Positions 43,997 through 52,027 of a DNA stretch of 64,000 bases are shown in pieces. Numbering within the stretch: the stretch's first letter is position 1; every line of letters begins with the position of its first letter. The translations under genes and the position numbers were made by a program. The notes below the pieces were generated by a model, which made no database searches, was not told where the DNA came from, and was given only the letters and a program-made list of their open reading frames with translations. The stretch spans positions 124,001 to 188,000 of the forward strand of contig JAFGAS010000086.1 in assembly GCA_016933535.1 (NCBI GenBank). Reading direction: 5' to 3'. This DNA comes from Candidatus Zymogenaceae bacterium (GTDB lineage: Bacteria > Desulfobacterota > Zymogenia > Zymogenales > Zymogenaceae).

Positions 43997-45406
43997 ATGA
44001 GCAAAATAGACGATAGATTCTTTAATCGGTTCATAACGCGACGCGACGCCATTAAGGGCATCGGTATGGTGTCGGCCGCATCACTCGCGGGAATCGGGCT
44101 TTTAGATCCTGCTCGCGCCGTCTCCGCGACAGGAGGGCTCCCCAACATTATCTTTATCCTTTCCGACGACCACCGCTGGGACCATATGGGGTGTATGGGG
44201 CACCCCTTTATACAGACCCCCGCCATGGACAGGCTTGCCTCGGAGGGAATACTCTTCGAGAACGCTTTTGTCACCACGTCCCTGTGCAGCCCTTCCCGGG
44301 CTTCGTTTCTAACCGGGACATACGCCCACACCCACGGAGTAAAGAACAACATCACGCCCTGGGAGGGATCCAACATCACCTTTCTGGAGACGATGAAGGT
44401 CCGGGGCTATGACACCGCCTTTATCGGCAAATGGCACATGCCGGGCAATATCCCGACGATCTCGGCCATAGATGAATTCATCACCTTTACCGCTCAGGGC
44501 GGCCAGGGACAATACTTCAACTGCCCCATCATCGTTAACGGCAGACAGGAACCGTCCCGTAAGGCATATATCACCGAGGAATTGACCGATCGCGCCATCG
44601 AATTTATTGAATCCCGGGCGGCCAGGCCCTTCTGTCTCTACCTTTCCCACAAGGCGGTACACCACCAATTTTTGCCGCCCCCGGACCTCGCGGGGATCTA
44701 TGACGACGTCGACCTGAAATTGCCCGAGGAATTCGATCCGTGGATCACCGCCACCAGGGGAAATCTCCTCTACGGCGTCCTCGGACCATTGCCGACACAC
44801 TACCGAAATTACTGTGCGGCACTGACCGCCCTGGATCGAGAAATAGGCAGGCTCCTGGCTCGACTCGATGAACTTTCGATCGCCGACAATACCGTTGTGG
44901 TCTACGCCGGGGACAACGGCTACTTCTGGGGAGAGCACAACCTCGTGGACAAGCGCTGGGCCTACGAGGAATCGATGAGGATACCGTTTATCGTTCGCTG
45001 GCCGTCACTCATCTCCGATCCCGGCCGTCGGGCACAACAAATGGTCCTCAATGTGGATCTCGCCCCCACCCTCTCGGACCTGACGGGAAGCCCGATGTCC
45101 GACCGGTTCGAAGGATCCAGCATCCTGCCGGTGTTGAAATCGACGGCCGCTTCCGGGAGGGACGCGTGGTTCTACGAATATTTTGCCGATTACCCGTATC
45201 GGGTCCCGCCCCAGTACGCGGTGCGAACCCAAACGCACAAGTACATGGAATTCATGACCGGCAGGAAACCGGAGCTCTACGATATAGCCCATGATCCCGG
45301 AGAGCGGCAAAACCTTTACGGGACCGATCGGGGCCGCGAAATCCAGAAAGAGCTCAAGGATCAAATGGAATGGTTTAAGGAAAGGTACCGGTTAAGCGGC
45401 GTGTAG
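43997..45406 (+). CDS. Tat-exported type I sulfatase
   Basis: A 469-residue alkaline-phosphatase-superfamily sulfatase. The N-terminus has a twin-arginine motif (TRRDAIK) followed by a hydrophobic stretch, indicating Tat export. PNIIFILSDDHRWDHMG gives the first metal Asp pair, and Cys97 in SLCSPSRASFLTG is the CxPxR site that is converted to formylglycine. GDNGYFWGEHNLVDKRWAYE supplies further metal and substrate residues. It hydrolyses sulfate esters outside the cytoplasm. No formylglycine-generating enzyme gene is seen in the window. The substrate is unknown. Confidence 0.94.
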   Translation: MSKIDDRFFNRFITRRDAIKGIGMVSAASLAGIGLLDPARAVSATGGLPNIIFILSDDHRWDHMGCMGHPFIQTPAMDRLASEGILFENAFVTTSLCSPSRASFLTGTYAHTHGVKNNITPWEGSNITFLETMKVRGYDTAFIGKWHMPGNIPTISAIDEFITFTAQGGQGQYFNCPIIVNGRQEPSRKAYITEELTDRAIEFIESRAARPFCLYLSHKAVHHQFLPPPDLAGIYDDVDLKLPEEFDPWITATRGNLLYGVLGPLPTHYRNYCAALTALDREIGRLLARLDELSIADNTVVVYAGDNGYFWGEHNLVDKRWAYEESMRIPFIVRWPSLISDPGRRAQQMVLNVDLAPTLSDLTGSPMSDRFEGSSILPVLKSTAASGRDAWFYEYFADYPYRVPPQYAVRTQTHKYMEFMTGRKPELYDIAHDPGERQNLYGTDRGREIQKELKDQMEWFKERYRLSGV

Positions 45407-45626
45407 CGCCCATGATTTCGGTGTCTTCTCGAATCGCCCGTACCGGTTGTCTCGTGGTACATCACCGTATCATGCCGACGGAGAGTACCATTCTTCGCCG
45501 CTGACGGTATTTCCCCTAGAAGGTGATAGGTCCCGTACTTTTTGAACAGCATCTGTTACTTTTTTCGACGGAAAGGATCTCATTACGGTACAACGGTACA
45601 TGTCTATCTTGTGAGGCGGAATAAAA

Positions 45627-46541
45627 ATGCGCGCCAAGCCCCTGGACATCGTATTACTCTTCTTTTACGGCCTTTTTATAGACACCATCGGCTACCTGCC
45701 CTTGCGGGTCATACGGTTTGGATGCCGGCTTGTCTTTCTTCTCCTTTATCCGCTCGTCGGCCTCCTTTTCGGCCTTCGGCGTCGTATTGCCCGAAATATA
45801 ACCGCGGCCTACGGGAAGTCCCTGACGAGCCGGGAAACAAAGGCTATCGCCCGCAGCGTCATCTATAACCAGCTTCTCTTTTTCATCGAGCTCTTCTTCT
45901 ATTACCACAAAAAGAACCAAGAAGTATTGAGAGAATCGGTGTCGATCGAGGGAATTGAGAACCTGGCCGCCGCCAGGAAGGGTTCAAAAGGGGTGATCGG
46001 AGTGAGTGCCCACCTCGGTAACTTCCAGCTCATGATGCTCAGGCTCTCCATTGAGGACAGCCAATTCGCCACACTGATTAAGAACCCAAAATCCAAGGTC
46101 ATATCCGACGCATGGCATAGATACATGGATGACTTCGGCCTCAGGACCATTATGATGAAAAATCGTGTCTCGGCGACAAAAGAGATCATCAGGGAGTTGA
46201 GACGATCCGCCTTTATCATGTTTGTTGCCGACGAGTATACACGGCGGAGCCCGCACGTCGTTACCTTCTTCGGGAAAAATACTTCCATGGCTTCGGGGCC
46301 GGCACAGCTTTCCCTGAAGATGGGCATACCGTTGCTGCCGTGTTTCATCATCCGAGAAGATACGGGCCGCTACCGGATAATCATAGAAAGGGCGATCGAG
46401 ATAGCCGCTTCCGGAGACTATGAGGCCGATTGCCTGACCCTTACACAGAAGCGTATTGATATACTCGAGAAATATATCAGGCGCTACGCCGATCAGTGGT
46501 TATGGACGCAGTCTCGTTGGAAGAAGAACCGATTGAAATAA
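45627..46541 (+). CDS. LpxL/HtrB-like lysophospholipid acyltransferase with HX4Q motif
   Basis: A 304-residue protein of the lipid A lauroyl/myristoyl acyltransferase family. An N-terminal membrane helix (IVLLFFYGLFIDTIGYLPL) is followed by RRRIARNITAAYG, the catalytic-region GVIGVSAHLGNFQLMMLRLS, FIMFVADEYTRR and MASGPAQLSLKMGIPLLPCF. The usual catalytic pair is His-X4-Glu/Asp; here it reads His129-LGNF-Gln134, so the acid is replaced by an amide. It may be inactive, have changed chemistry, or be a related branch. It faces the same way as the next acyltransferase, which has its own promoter. Confidence 0.85.
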   Translation: MRAKPLDIVLLFFYGLFIDTIGYLPLRVIRFGCRLVFLLLYPLVGLLFGLRRRIARNITAAYGKSLTSRETKAIARSVIYNQLLFFIELFFYYHKKNQEVLRESVSIEGIENLAAARKGSKGVIGVSAHLGNFQLMMLRLSIEDSQFATLIKNPKSKVISDAWHRYMDDFGLRTIMMKNRVSATKEIIRELRRSAFIMFVADEYTRRSPHVVTFFGKNTSMASGPAQLSLKMGIPLLPCFIIREDTGRYRIIIERAIEIAASGDYEADCLTLTQKRIDILEKYIRRYADQWLWTQSRWKKNRLK

Positions 46542-46581
46542 TGATGAACAGAGGTAATGCGTTTTCTGACTACTTTATATA

Positions 46582-46610
46582 TTGACCTCTCATTACTTTT
46601 GATATATATT
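46582..46610 (+). promoter_or_regulatory. Promoter of the PlsC-like gene
   Basis: TTGACC (46582-46587) and TATATT (46605-46610), 17-base spacer, about 90 bases before the GTG start. Confidence 0.55.
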
Positions 46611-46699
46611 TATAGTTTCTGTTTCTTGCGGCCTTTGTTCAAACTGCTATCTCATTATATTCTCCGTGACATCGGCGACACGAGAGGAGGAACTATACT

Positions 46700-47671
46700 G
46701 TGATCAATAGCGAACATCTCGATAATATCAACCTGCGCAGCTACTCCTTTGTTCAGGTGCTGCTCGGCAGGCTGCTCCTCATCCCGAACTACCACATCTT
46801 TTCCCGGGTCAAAATCATTATAGAGAACTACGAAAATATACCGAAGGACGAAACGGTCATCTTCGCGCTCAACCATACGGACCGATACAATTACTGGCCC
46901 TTTCAGTACAAGATGTGGCGCCAGAGCAAGGGAAAACTTCCCTATACCACAACATGGGTAAAGGGAGAGTATTACGGTAATATCCTGATGCGCAAGTTTT
47001 TTGACTGGACCAATAACATTCCCGTCCCCTCCAGAGGATACCTGATCAGAGAGGATTTCAGAAGCATCCTCAATGAGAAGATATCCCAAATGGAATACCG
47101 TATTCTTCGGGATTACGCGAGCGGGCAGACCACGCTTAAAAAGATCGGCGAAGAAATGACCGATAATATTAGAAAGGTCATTAACTATCCCCGAAAAGTG
47201 CTATCCGGCATCGAGGTCCCCTATTCCGACTACATCGATTCCTATTATCGCCAGCTCATGGCACGGGTCGCGGAGATCAACTTCAGGGCACTTTTTGACA
47301 AGAACCTGAATGTCATCATCTTCCCCGAGGGAACCCGCTCCCTTACGCTCGGTACCGGCAAGACCGGCATCGCCCATCTCGCCCTCAAGTCAGGCAAAAA
47401 AGTTGTTCCGGTCGGATGCAACGGCTCTGACCGTGTTTATCGGGGAAACCTCCCCTGGGCCAAGAGCGGGACGATCGTCTATCGTGTTGGAACACCGATC
47501 GATCCCCGTGAGATCATTGGAGACATCGACCGGTCGTTTATCCCATTCTCGAACGAGGCAGAAGTCGAGCTTAAAGATGAATTCCGTGAATTCACCCAGT
47601 TTGTCATGGAGCGTATTAATGAGCTTCTCGACGACCACTATCGGTCCCTATCCCCGGTAACGGTGGTCTGA
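46700..47671 (+). CDS. PlsC-family acyltransferase with altered NHX4D motif
   Basis: A 323-residue protein with an acyltransferase fold. Motif I is FALNHTDRYNYWPFQYKMW: His59 is followed at the usual acid position by Asn64, while an Asp sits two residues after the His. Motif III FPEGTRS (208-214) and PVGCNGSDR are present. The spacing of about 150 residues between motifs I and III is longer than normal for 1-acylglycerol-3-phosphate acyltransferases. GGAGG precedes the GTG start. It likely acylates a lipid, but the altered motif makes the chemistry uncertain. Confidence 0.8.
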   Translation: MINSEHLDNINLRSYSFVQVLLGRLLLIPNYHIFSRVKIIIENYENIPKDETVIFALNHTDRYNYWPFQYKMWRQSKGKLPYTTTWVKGEYYGNILMRKFFDWTNNIPVPSRGYLIREDFRSILNEKISQMEYRILRDYASGQTTLKKIGEEMTDNIRKVINYPRKVLSGIEVPYSDYIDSYYRQLMARVAEINFRALFDKNLNVIIFPEGTRSLTLGTGKTGIAHLALKSGKKVVPVGCNGSDRVYRGNLPWAKSGTIVYRVGTPIDPREIIGDIDRSFIPFSNEAEVELKDEFREFTQFVMERINELLDDHYRSLSPVTVV

Positions 47672-47753
47672 TCGAACGATCGGCGGTATCTTCCAACGGT
47701 GCTGGGATCCCTAACGCCGATACGGCGCGATAAAATAGCGATAAATACCAAAA

Positions 47754-47786
47754 AGGGGAAGCGTACGCTTCCCCTCACTTTTTTTG
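47754..47786 (+). terminator. Bidirectional intrinsic terminator
   Basis: A perfect 22-base palindrome, with halves AGGGGAAGCGT and ACGCTTCCCCT, at 47754-47775. It is followed on the plus strand by CAC and seven T residues and preceded by AAAA, which reads as T on the minus strand. It separates the convergent PlsC-like and rlmB genes. Confidence 0.85.
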
Positions 47787-47798
47787 CAGACTGCCGTC

Positions 47799-48569
47799 TT
47801 ATCGGCTGCGAACGCTGGATTGCTGCCTTACCTTTTCATAAAGTACGATTCCCACCGATATTCCGACGTTGAGCGACGTAATCCGCCCGGCAAGCGGGAT
47901 AGACAGTACCCGGTCACACTTGTTGCGAATCGTCATCGAGAGCCCTTTATCCTCGCCGCCGAAAACAAAGGCCGCCGGTCCCGTCAGGTCGGCATTATAA
48001 TAGTCGATATCGCCCTGGGCCTCCACCCCGAATATCATTATGCCCTCCCGCCGCATCAGGGAAAGGGCGCTCGTTGGACTTTCGTGGATTATCGGGATAT
48101 ATTCTGAGGCTCCCATTGAGATGCGGGAGACCGCCGCCGACAGGGGTGCGCTGCGCCTCGAAGGGATAATCACCCCGTCAACCCCGGCCCCATCGGCGGT
48201 TCTCAGGATAGCACCCACGTTTTGCTCGTACATTACCTCTCCAAGCACCACGAGGAGAGGATCCTTCACACCGGGAAGCGATCCAAGGAGCTCCTTGAGG
48301 GTCACCCGGGGTCTTGCCGCCGCCATCGCAATGACTCCCTGGTGAGAGCCGGTCTCCGACATCCGATCCAGTTTCTCTCTCCTGACGGCCGACAGTGTAA
48401 TTCCCCGCGTACCGGCAAGGCGAATGATTTCGTCGATCTTCCCCTTTTCCTCCATCCCCTCGTCGATGTAGAGTACCCTGATTTCTCGACCCGCCCTGAG
48501 TGCCTCCAGAACGACGTTTCTCCCCTCAAGCGGGATATACTGCTTTTCGTGACCTGATCTGTTTCTCAT
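47799..48569 (-). CDS. rlmB: 23S rRNA (guanosine-2'-O)-methyltransferase RlmB / TrmH family
   Basis: A 256-residue SpoU-family methyltransferase. The N-terminal ribosome-binding domain has IPLEGRNVVLEALRAGREIR. The knotted catalytic domain has LGEVMYEQNVGAILRTADGA, FVFGGEDKGLS and SIPLAGRITSLNVGISVGIV, the three SpoU motifs. RlmB methylates G2251 in the peptidyl-transferase P loop. GGAAGG precedes the ATG. Other TrmH-family members cannot be fully ruled out. Confidence 0.9.
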   Translation of the reverse strand: MRNRSGHEKQYIPLEGRNVVLEALRAGREIRVLYIDEGMEEKGKIDEIIRLAGTRGITLSAVRREKLDRMSETGSHQGVIAMAAARPRVTLKELLGSLPGVKDPLLVVLGEVMYEQNVGAILRTADGAGVDGVIIPSRRSAPLSAAVSRISMGASEYIPIIHESPTSALSLMRREGIMIFGVEAQGDIDYYNADLTGPAAFVFGGEDKGLSMTIRNKCDRVLSIPLAGRITSLNVGISVGIVLYEKVRQQSSVRSR

Positions 48570-48715
48570 ATCCGCCTTCCGGCTCTACTACCGCCCGACC
48601 ATTGGTTATGCGAACTGTGTCTATCCCGAACGTCCCCGGGAATGGGCCAGCACCCGTGCGTATGCGATTACAGACAGACTGGCGGCGTCCGCCGTAGATC
48701 GCCGGTTCCGGCTAA

Positions 48716-49081
48716 TTACTCACTTTTTTTCGTCTTATTGCCGGATACGGATTTTTCAGCTATCCGTTTTTTGTCCCTTGTTCCTGTTGATCCGGATCGA
48801 CCCCTGATCCCGTCCAAAAAATCCCGATATGCGGTGATTTCATAAAGAAGGACGCCGATAATCGCGGCAAACGCTCCCAAATCATCGACCATTCCAACGA
48901 GGGGGAATATCCCGGGGATGAAGTCAAAGGGAATAATGATGTACACGACGAGAAGAAGATAGACCAGCTTTCGTGCGAATGGAATTGTATATCGTTTATC
49001 CTTCATCATCTGGATGAAGAAACGATAGTCCTTAACGACATTGAATAGATCCAGGAAATGCTTTGAGTTGTTTGATTCCAT
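48716..49081 (-). CDS. DUF1232 (YkvA) family membrane protein
   Basis: A 121-residue protein. The DUF1232 core is FARKLVYLLLVVYIIIPFDF followed by IPGIFPLVGMVDDLGAFAAI, with two membrane segments, and a basic C-terminal tail ending in NKTKKSE. The function of the family is unknown. A GGGA ribosome binding site precedes the ATG. It stands between rlmB and the Rrf2-type regulator on the same strand but with gaps of about 150 bases, so it may be transcribed alone. Confidence 0.88.
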   Translation of the reverse strand: MESNNSKHFLDLFNVVKDYRFFIQMMKDKRYTIPFARKLVYLLLVVYIIIPFDFIPGIFPLVGMVDDLGAFAAIIGVLLYEITAYRDFLDGIRGRSGSTGTRDKKRIAEKSVSGNKTKKSE

Positions 49082-49235
49082 GTATCTATCCCTTTCCTGC
49101 CCCGTCGGGAGCGTAAATATCCGGCGGGATTGGACCGTTCCTATTAATTACTCGCGCACAACCTGAAGCGGTTTCTGTATCTAACCCGACCGGCCGAGGC
49201 GGGGTCGCCCTATTATGGGACGATCCTTGCCGCCC

Positions 49236-49670
49236 TCATGATACGTCCAGGTTAATCCTCTTCTTCTTCGCGCTATCGATGAGGTCCTGAATAGTAATTT
49301 TCCCGAAATAATTTTCGAGTATCCCACCGGCTTCTTTCCATATATCCCGTGTAACGCACTTTATCGCCATCCCGCACCCTCCTATCCCTTCAAGGCAGTC
49401 CACGAGTTCTATCGGGCCCTCGACGGCCTGGATGATCATCAATAGGGTAATATCCTTTGGAGGGTAGGCCAGGGTGTAACCGCCGGAACGTCCCCGATGA
49501 CTAACGATCAGGCCCGCTCGTTTTAGTTTCAGAAATATCTGACCGATATAATTGAGAGATATCTGCTGACGCGCGGAAACCTGGGAAGCACGGACCATCT
49601 TACCTTCACCGCAATAGGCAATATCAAATAGTGCACGAACCCCATATCTTGAGAGTGTAGTCAGTTTCAT
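49236..49670 (-). CDS. Rrf2 family transcriptional regulator
   Basis: A 144-residue protein with the family N-terminus MKLTTLSRYGVRALFDIAYC. It has a winged helix (ISLNYIGQIFLKLKRAGLIV, SHRGRSGGYTLAYPP) and a cysteine cluster DCLEGIGGCGMAIKC (CX6CX5C) placed where IscR-type proteins bind an iron-sulfur cluster. It probably senses Fe-S status, redox or nitric oxide. No isc or suf genes are adjacent. A -10-like TATAAT on the minus strand (49715-49710) lies upstream, with a weak -35. Confidence 0.88.
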   Translation of the reverse strand: MKLTTLSRYGVRALFDIAYCGEGKMVRASQVSARQQISLNYIGQIFLKLKRAGLIVSHRGRSGGYTLAYPPKDITLLMIIQAVEGPIELVDCLEGIGGCGMAIKCVTRDIWKEAGGILENYFGKITIQDLIDSAKKKRINLDVS

Positions 49671-49765
49671 ATCTTCCCCCGGTATAATAACTAACGATTC
49701 TATACGTGGATTATACGCTAATGGATCATTTAAGACATGATATTCGCGTTTTCGACATGTTACTC

Positions 49766-49793
49766 TTGAACGATAGAAATAATATGCTATAAT
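49766..49793 (+). promoter_or_regulatory. Promoter of the exported DUF4410-like gene
   Basis: TTGAAC (49766-49771) and perfect TATAAT (49788-49793), 16-base spacer. It would give a leader of roughly 230 bases. Confidence 0.6.
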
Positions 49794-49900
49794 TATTTCC
49801 GGACACGGTATACGTTGTTATAGAAAGGTTTGTAGGTATCCTGATGACTGTACATTATGATAAATACTAATTCCCCTTTCCATAACGCGTAACCATACCA

Positions 49901-49923
49901 TACTGTAAATTGTTTTAACAGTA
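49901..49923 (+). promoter_or_regulatory. Operator-like dyad in the leader
   Basis: TACTGT-N11-ACAGTA, a perfect 6-base inverted repeat in an AT-rich stretch, about 110 bases after the promoter and 110 before the gene. The spacing (CTGT-N11-ACAG) does not fit E. coli LexA, which uses N8. Confidence 0.4.
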
Positions 49924-50031
49924 AAAATTCTTATATCTGACAAAATATTACAGCTTCTTTGATCAAAAATTTTTACTGCTACTTTAGAGATGCTTCAATA
50001 ACTTTTTTATTCGCCAACAAGGAGGGTTACA

Positions 50032-50619
50032 ATGTTAATACGATCGCAAAAAAAGGCGGTGCTGTCGACGGTTATCGTTTCTATTGCGCTTCTCTGGGCC
50101 GTTTCGGCTTTCTCCGCCGACGTTTTGACGAAGGACCGTGACTTTATGGATCCGGAGGCGGGCGTGTGGGGATTCATCCCCGACTATACAGATATGGTCG
50201 AAGGTGACCATGTCAATTGGATATGGACGAAACCAGGTGTCAGCCTCACCCAGTACAAGACCGTCGAGGTTCCCGAGTTTGAGAATCTCTGGAAGGAGAC
50301 GGATGTAACGGCACAGGATCTCCTTACCCGGAATATGAAAGACGGCCTTTCACGGCGCCTCGGGCTCACTGTTGTCGATAAGAAAGCCGACATAACCGTA
50401 AAGGGGGCGATGGTTGATTATTTCCTGGGAAACACCGCCGCCAGGATATGGGTTGGATTCGGCGCGGGCGAGCCTCTCGTTGAGGTAGAGGTGTACGTCG
50501 TCGATAATAAAACAAACGAGATCATTTCGAAGGTGAGACATCAGGCTATCGATTCCACGATAGAAAGCGTTATTGCCGAGACCGTATCGGATATTATCAG
50601 CGAATGGGCGAAACGCTGA
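50032..50619 (+). CDS. Exported DUF4410-like protein
   Basis: A 195-residue protein with a signal peptide (VLSTVIVSIALLWAVSAFSA). The mature part has KPGVSLTQYKTVEVPEFEN, DGLSRRLGLTVVDKKADITV and VEVEVYVVDNKTNEIISKVR, the pattern of small periplasmic DUF4410/DUF3313-type domains that resemble lipoprotein assembly or outer-membrane-related proteins. No lipobox Cys is seen. AAGGAGGG precedes the ATG. It is a single gene with its own promoter and terminator. Function unknown. Confidence 0.7.
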   Translation: MLIRSQKKAVLSTVIVSIALLWAVSAFSADVLTKDRDFMDPEAGVWGFIPDYTDMVEGDHVNWIWTKPGVSLTQYKTVEVPEFENLWKETDVTAQDLLTRNMKDGLSRRLGLTVVDKKADITVKGAMVDYFLGNTAARIWVGFGAGEPLVEVEVYVVDNKTNEIISKVRHQAIDSTIESVIAETVSDIISEWAKR

Positions 50620-50674
50620 CCGTAGCCAATCCGTAAAAAGACGGATAACTCGATTCGTGCCCGAATTTTCCGAT

Positions 50675-50711
50675 GGAGTCCTCGTGTTTTTCACGAGGAC
50701 TCCGTTTTTTT
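50675..50711 (+). terminator. Strong intrinsic terminator
   Basis: 12-bp stem GGAGTCCTCGTG/CACGAGGACTCC with a 5-base T loop, followed by G and seven T residues. It ends the exported-protein transcript. Confidence 0.9.
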
Positions 50712-50938
50712 CGGATTCGTCATAAAACATAATAGAGAACCGACGAATTTCTTGACGTATATCATTATCCTTCGTATCTTCGTGCCCTGGTTTTTGGAGC
50801 CCTTTTTCCCCAACAAAACGAATGTAGCCAGGTCGTCGCTACGAAGACTCAAAAGACGCCCATACGGCAGCCTGTTTTACACGACATCGCGGTATGAATA
50901 ACGATTGAGTGGTTTAGACTGTGGGGCCGATACATTCC

Positions 50939-52027
50939 TTACGAACGTATCGTTAAGAGCAGATAGCCACCGGCGGTGGCGAAAAGGACATTGGCAATCC
51001 AGGCGGCGACAATCGGCGGGAGCGTTCCCCCGTGGCCCAACGCAATGCAGAGCGAATGGATGACCCAATAAAGATAGCTTATCGCAAACGCGGCCACTAC
51101 CCCCGTCGCTAGTCCCCCTCGCCTTCCTACCATGAGTGCAAAGGGTGTGGCCACCAACGCCAGGATCAGACATGCAAGGGGATAGGTTATCTTACCCTGC
51201 AAGTCCACCCGGTATCGGGTCGTGTCATAGCCGTTTTTATCGAGATTATTTATGTACGTCGAGAGCTCCCGGTACGACATCTTTTCGGTGCCCTTTTCAA
51301 ACACGATCTTGAAGTCGTCCGGCGTCTCCTTGATGGATAGATATCGTATCGGATACTTCATGGTGGAAAAAGAACCCGTCCCGGCAAAATCGTTCTCGAT
51401 AACGTTATAAAACACCCAGCGGCTGCCCTTCCATATCGCCTTGGCGGCGACGATCCGCTCCTTCAACTGGAACCTGTCGTCAAACGTATAGATCGTTATG
51501 CCTTCGATTGTATTATCCTGTGGCATAAACCGATCGATATAGTAGATCGTATTTTCGTCCCGCACCCATATCTTGTCAAGCCGGTATTCCGCACCGGGAC
51601 TGACCTTCTTTTTTTCTATCTTTACTTTCCTAACGTATTCGTTATAACTGTTTGCCTGCGGTACGACGTATTCGTTCCCGAGATAGGACATGATGCTCAG
51701 AATCGCCGCCAGAATCAGGGCGGGCCTGATAATAAACATGTGGCTTACACCACTTGACATCATTGCGATTAATTCAAGGTTTCTGCCCATAAGACCGATC
51801 GAGACAAGGGTAGCCAGCATTACGGCCATTGGAAGTGTCAGGAACAGGACGTAGGGTATTTTAGTCACGAAGTAGACAACGATAATATCAAAGGACACGG
51901 GATTCTCGATGATAGTTCCTATGTTCTCGAATATATCTACAATCAAAAAGAGCATCACGAATGCCCCAATTGAAAGCAGCAAGTGCAGGAAAAATTGTCT
52001 TACAATATATTTCGTCAGTATTTTCAT
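50939..52027 (-). CDS. lptG: LPS export permease LptG
   Basis: A 362-residue YjgP/YjgQ permease with six membrane segments, three on each side of a periplasmic beta-jellyroll domain (residues about 130-270). It begins MKILTKYIVRQFFLHLLLSI and contains YVLFLTLPMAVMLATLVSIG and LELIAMMSSGVSHMFIIRPA. With LptF and LptB it extracts LPS from the inner membrane. The ATG at 52027 overlaps the lptF stop (ATGA). An upstream in-frame extension lies inside lptF and is rejected. Confidence 0.95.
   Translation of the reverse strand: MKILTKYIVRQFFLHLLLSIGAFVMLFLIVDIFENIGTIIENPVSFDIIVVYFVTKIPYVLFLTLPMAVMLATLVSIGLMGRNLELIAMMSSGVSHMFIIRPALILAAILSIMSYLGNEYVVPQANSYNEYVRKVKIEKKKVSPGAEYRLDKIWVRDENTIYYIDRFMPQDNTIEGITIYTFDDRFQLKERIVAAKAIWKGSRWVFYNVIENDFAGTGSFSTMKYPIRYLSIKETPDDFKIVFEKGTEKMSYRELSTYINNLDKNGYDTTRYRVDLQGKITYPLACLILALVATPFALMVGRRGGLATGVVAAFAISYLYWVIHSLCIALGHGGTLPPIVAAWIANVLFATAGGYLLLTIRS

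Larger units (their letters stand above)
49671..50031. other. AT-rich regulatory region between the Rrf2 regulator and the exported protein
   Basis: No gene is seen in these 361 bases. On the minus strand it contains TATAAT at 49715-49710 for the regulator. On the plus strand it contains a promoter at 49766-49793 and a dyad at 49901-49923. The direct repeat TATACG at 49701 and 49712 may be a regulator site. Confidence 0.55.

Noticed and set aside
49901-49923. LexA box
   Set aside because: CTGT and ACAG are 11 bases apart instead of the 8 of the gammaproteobacterial box, and no SOS gene follows.
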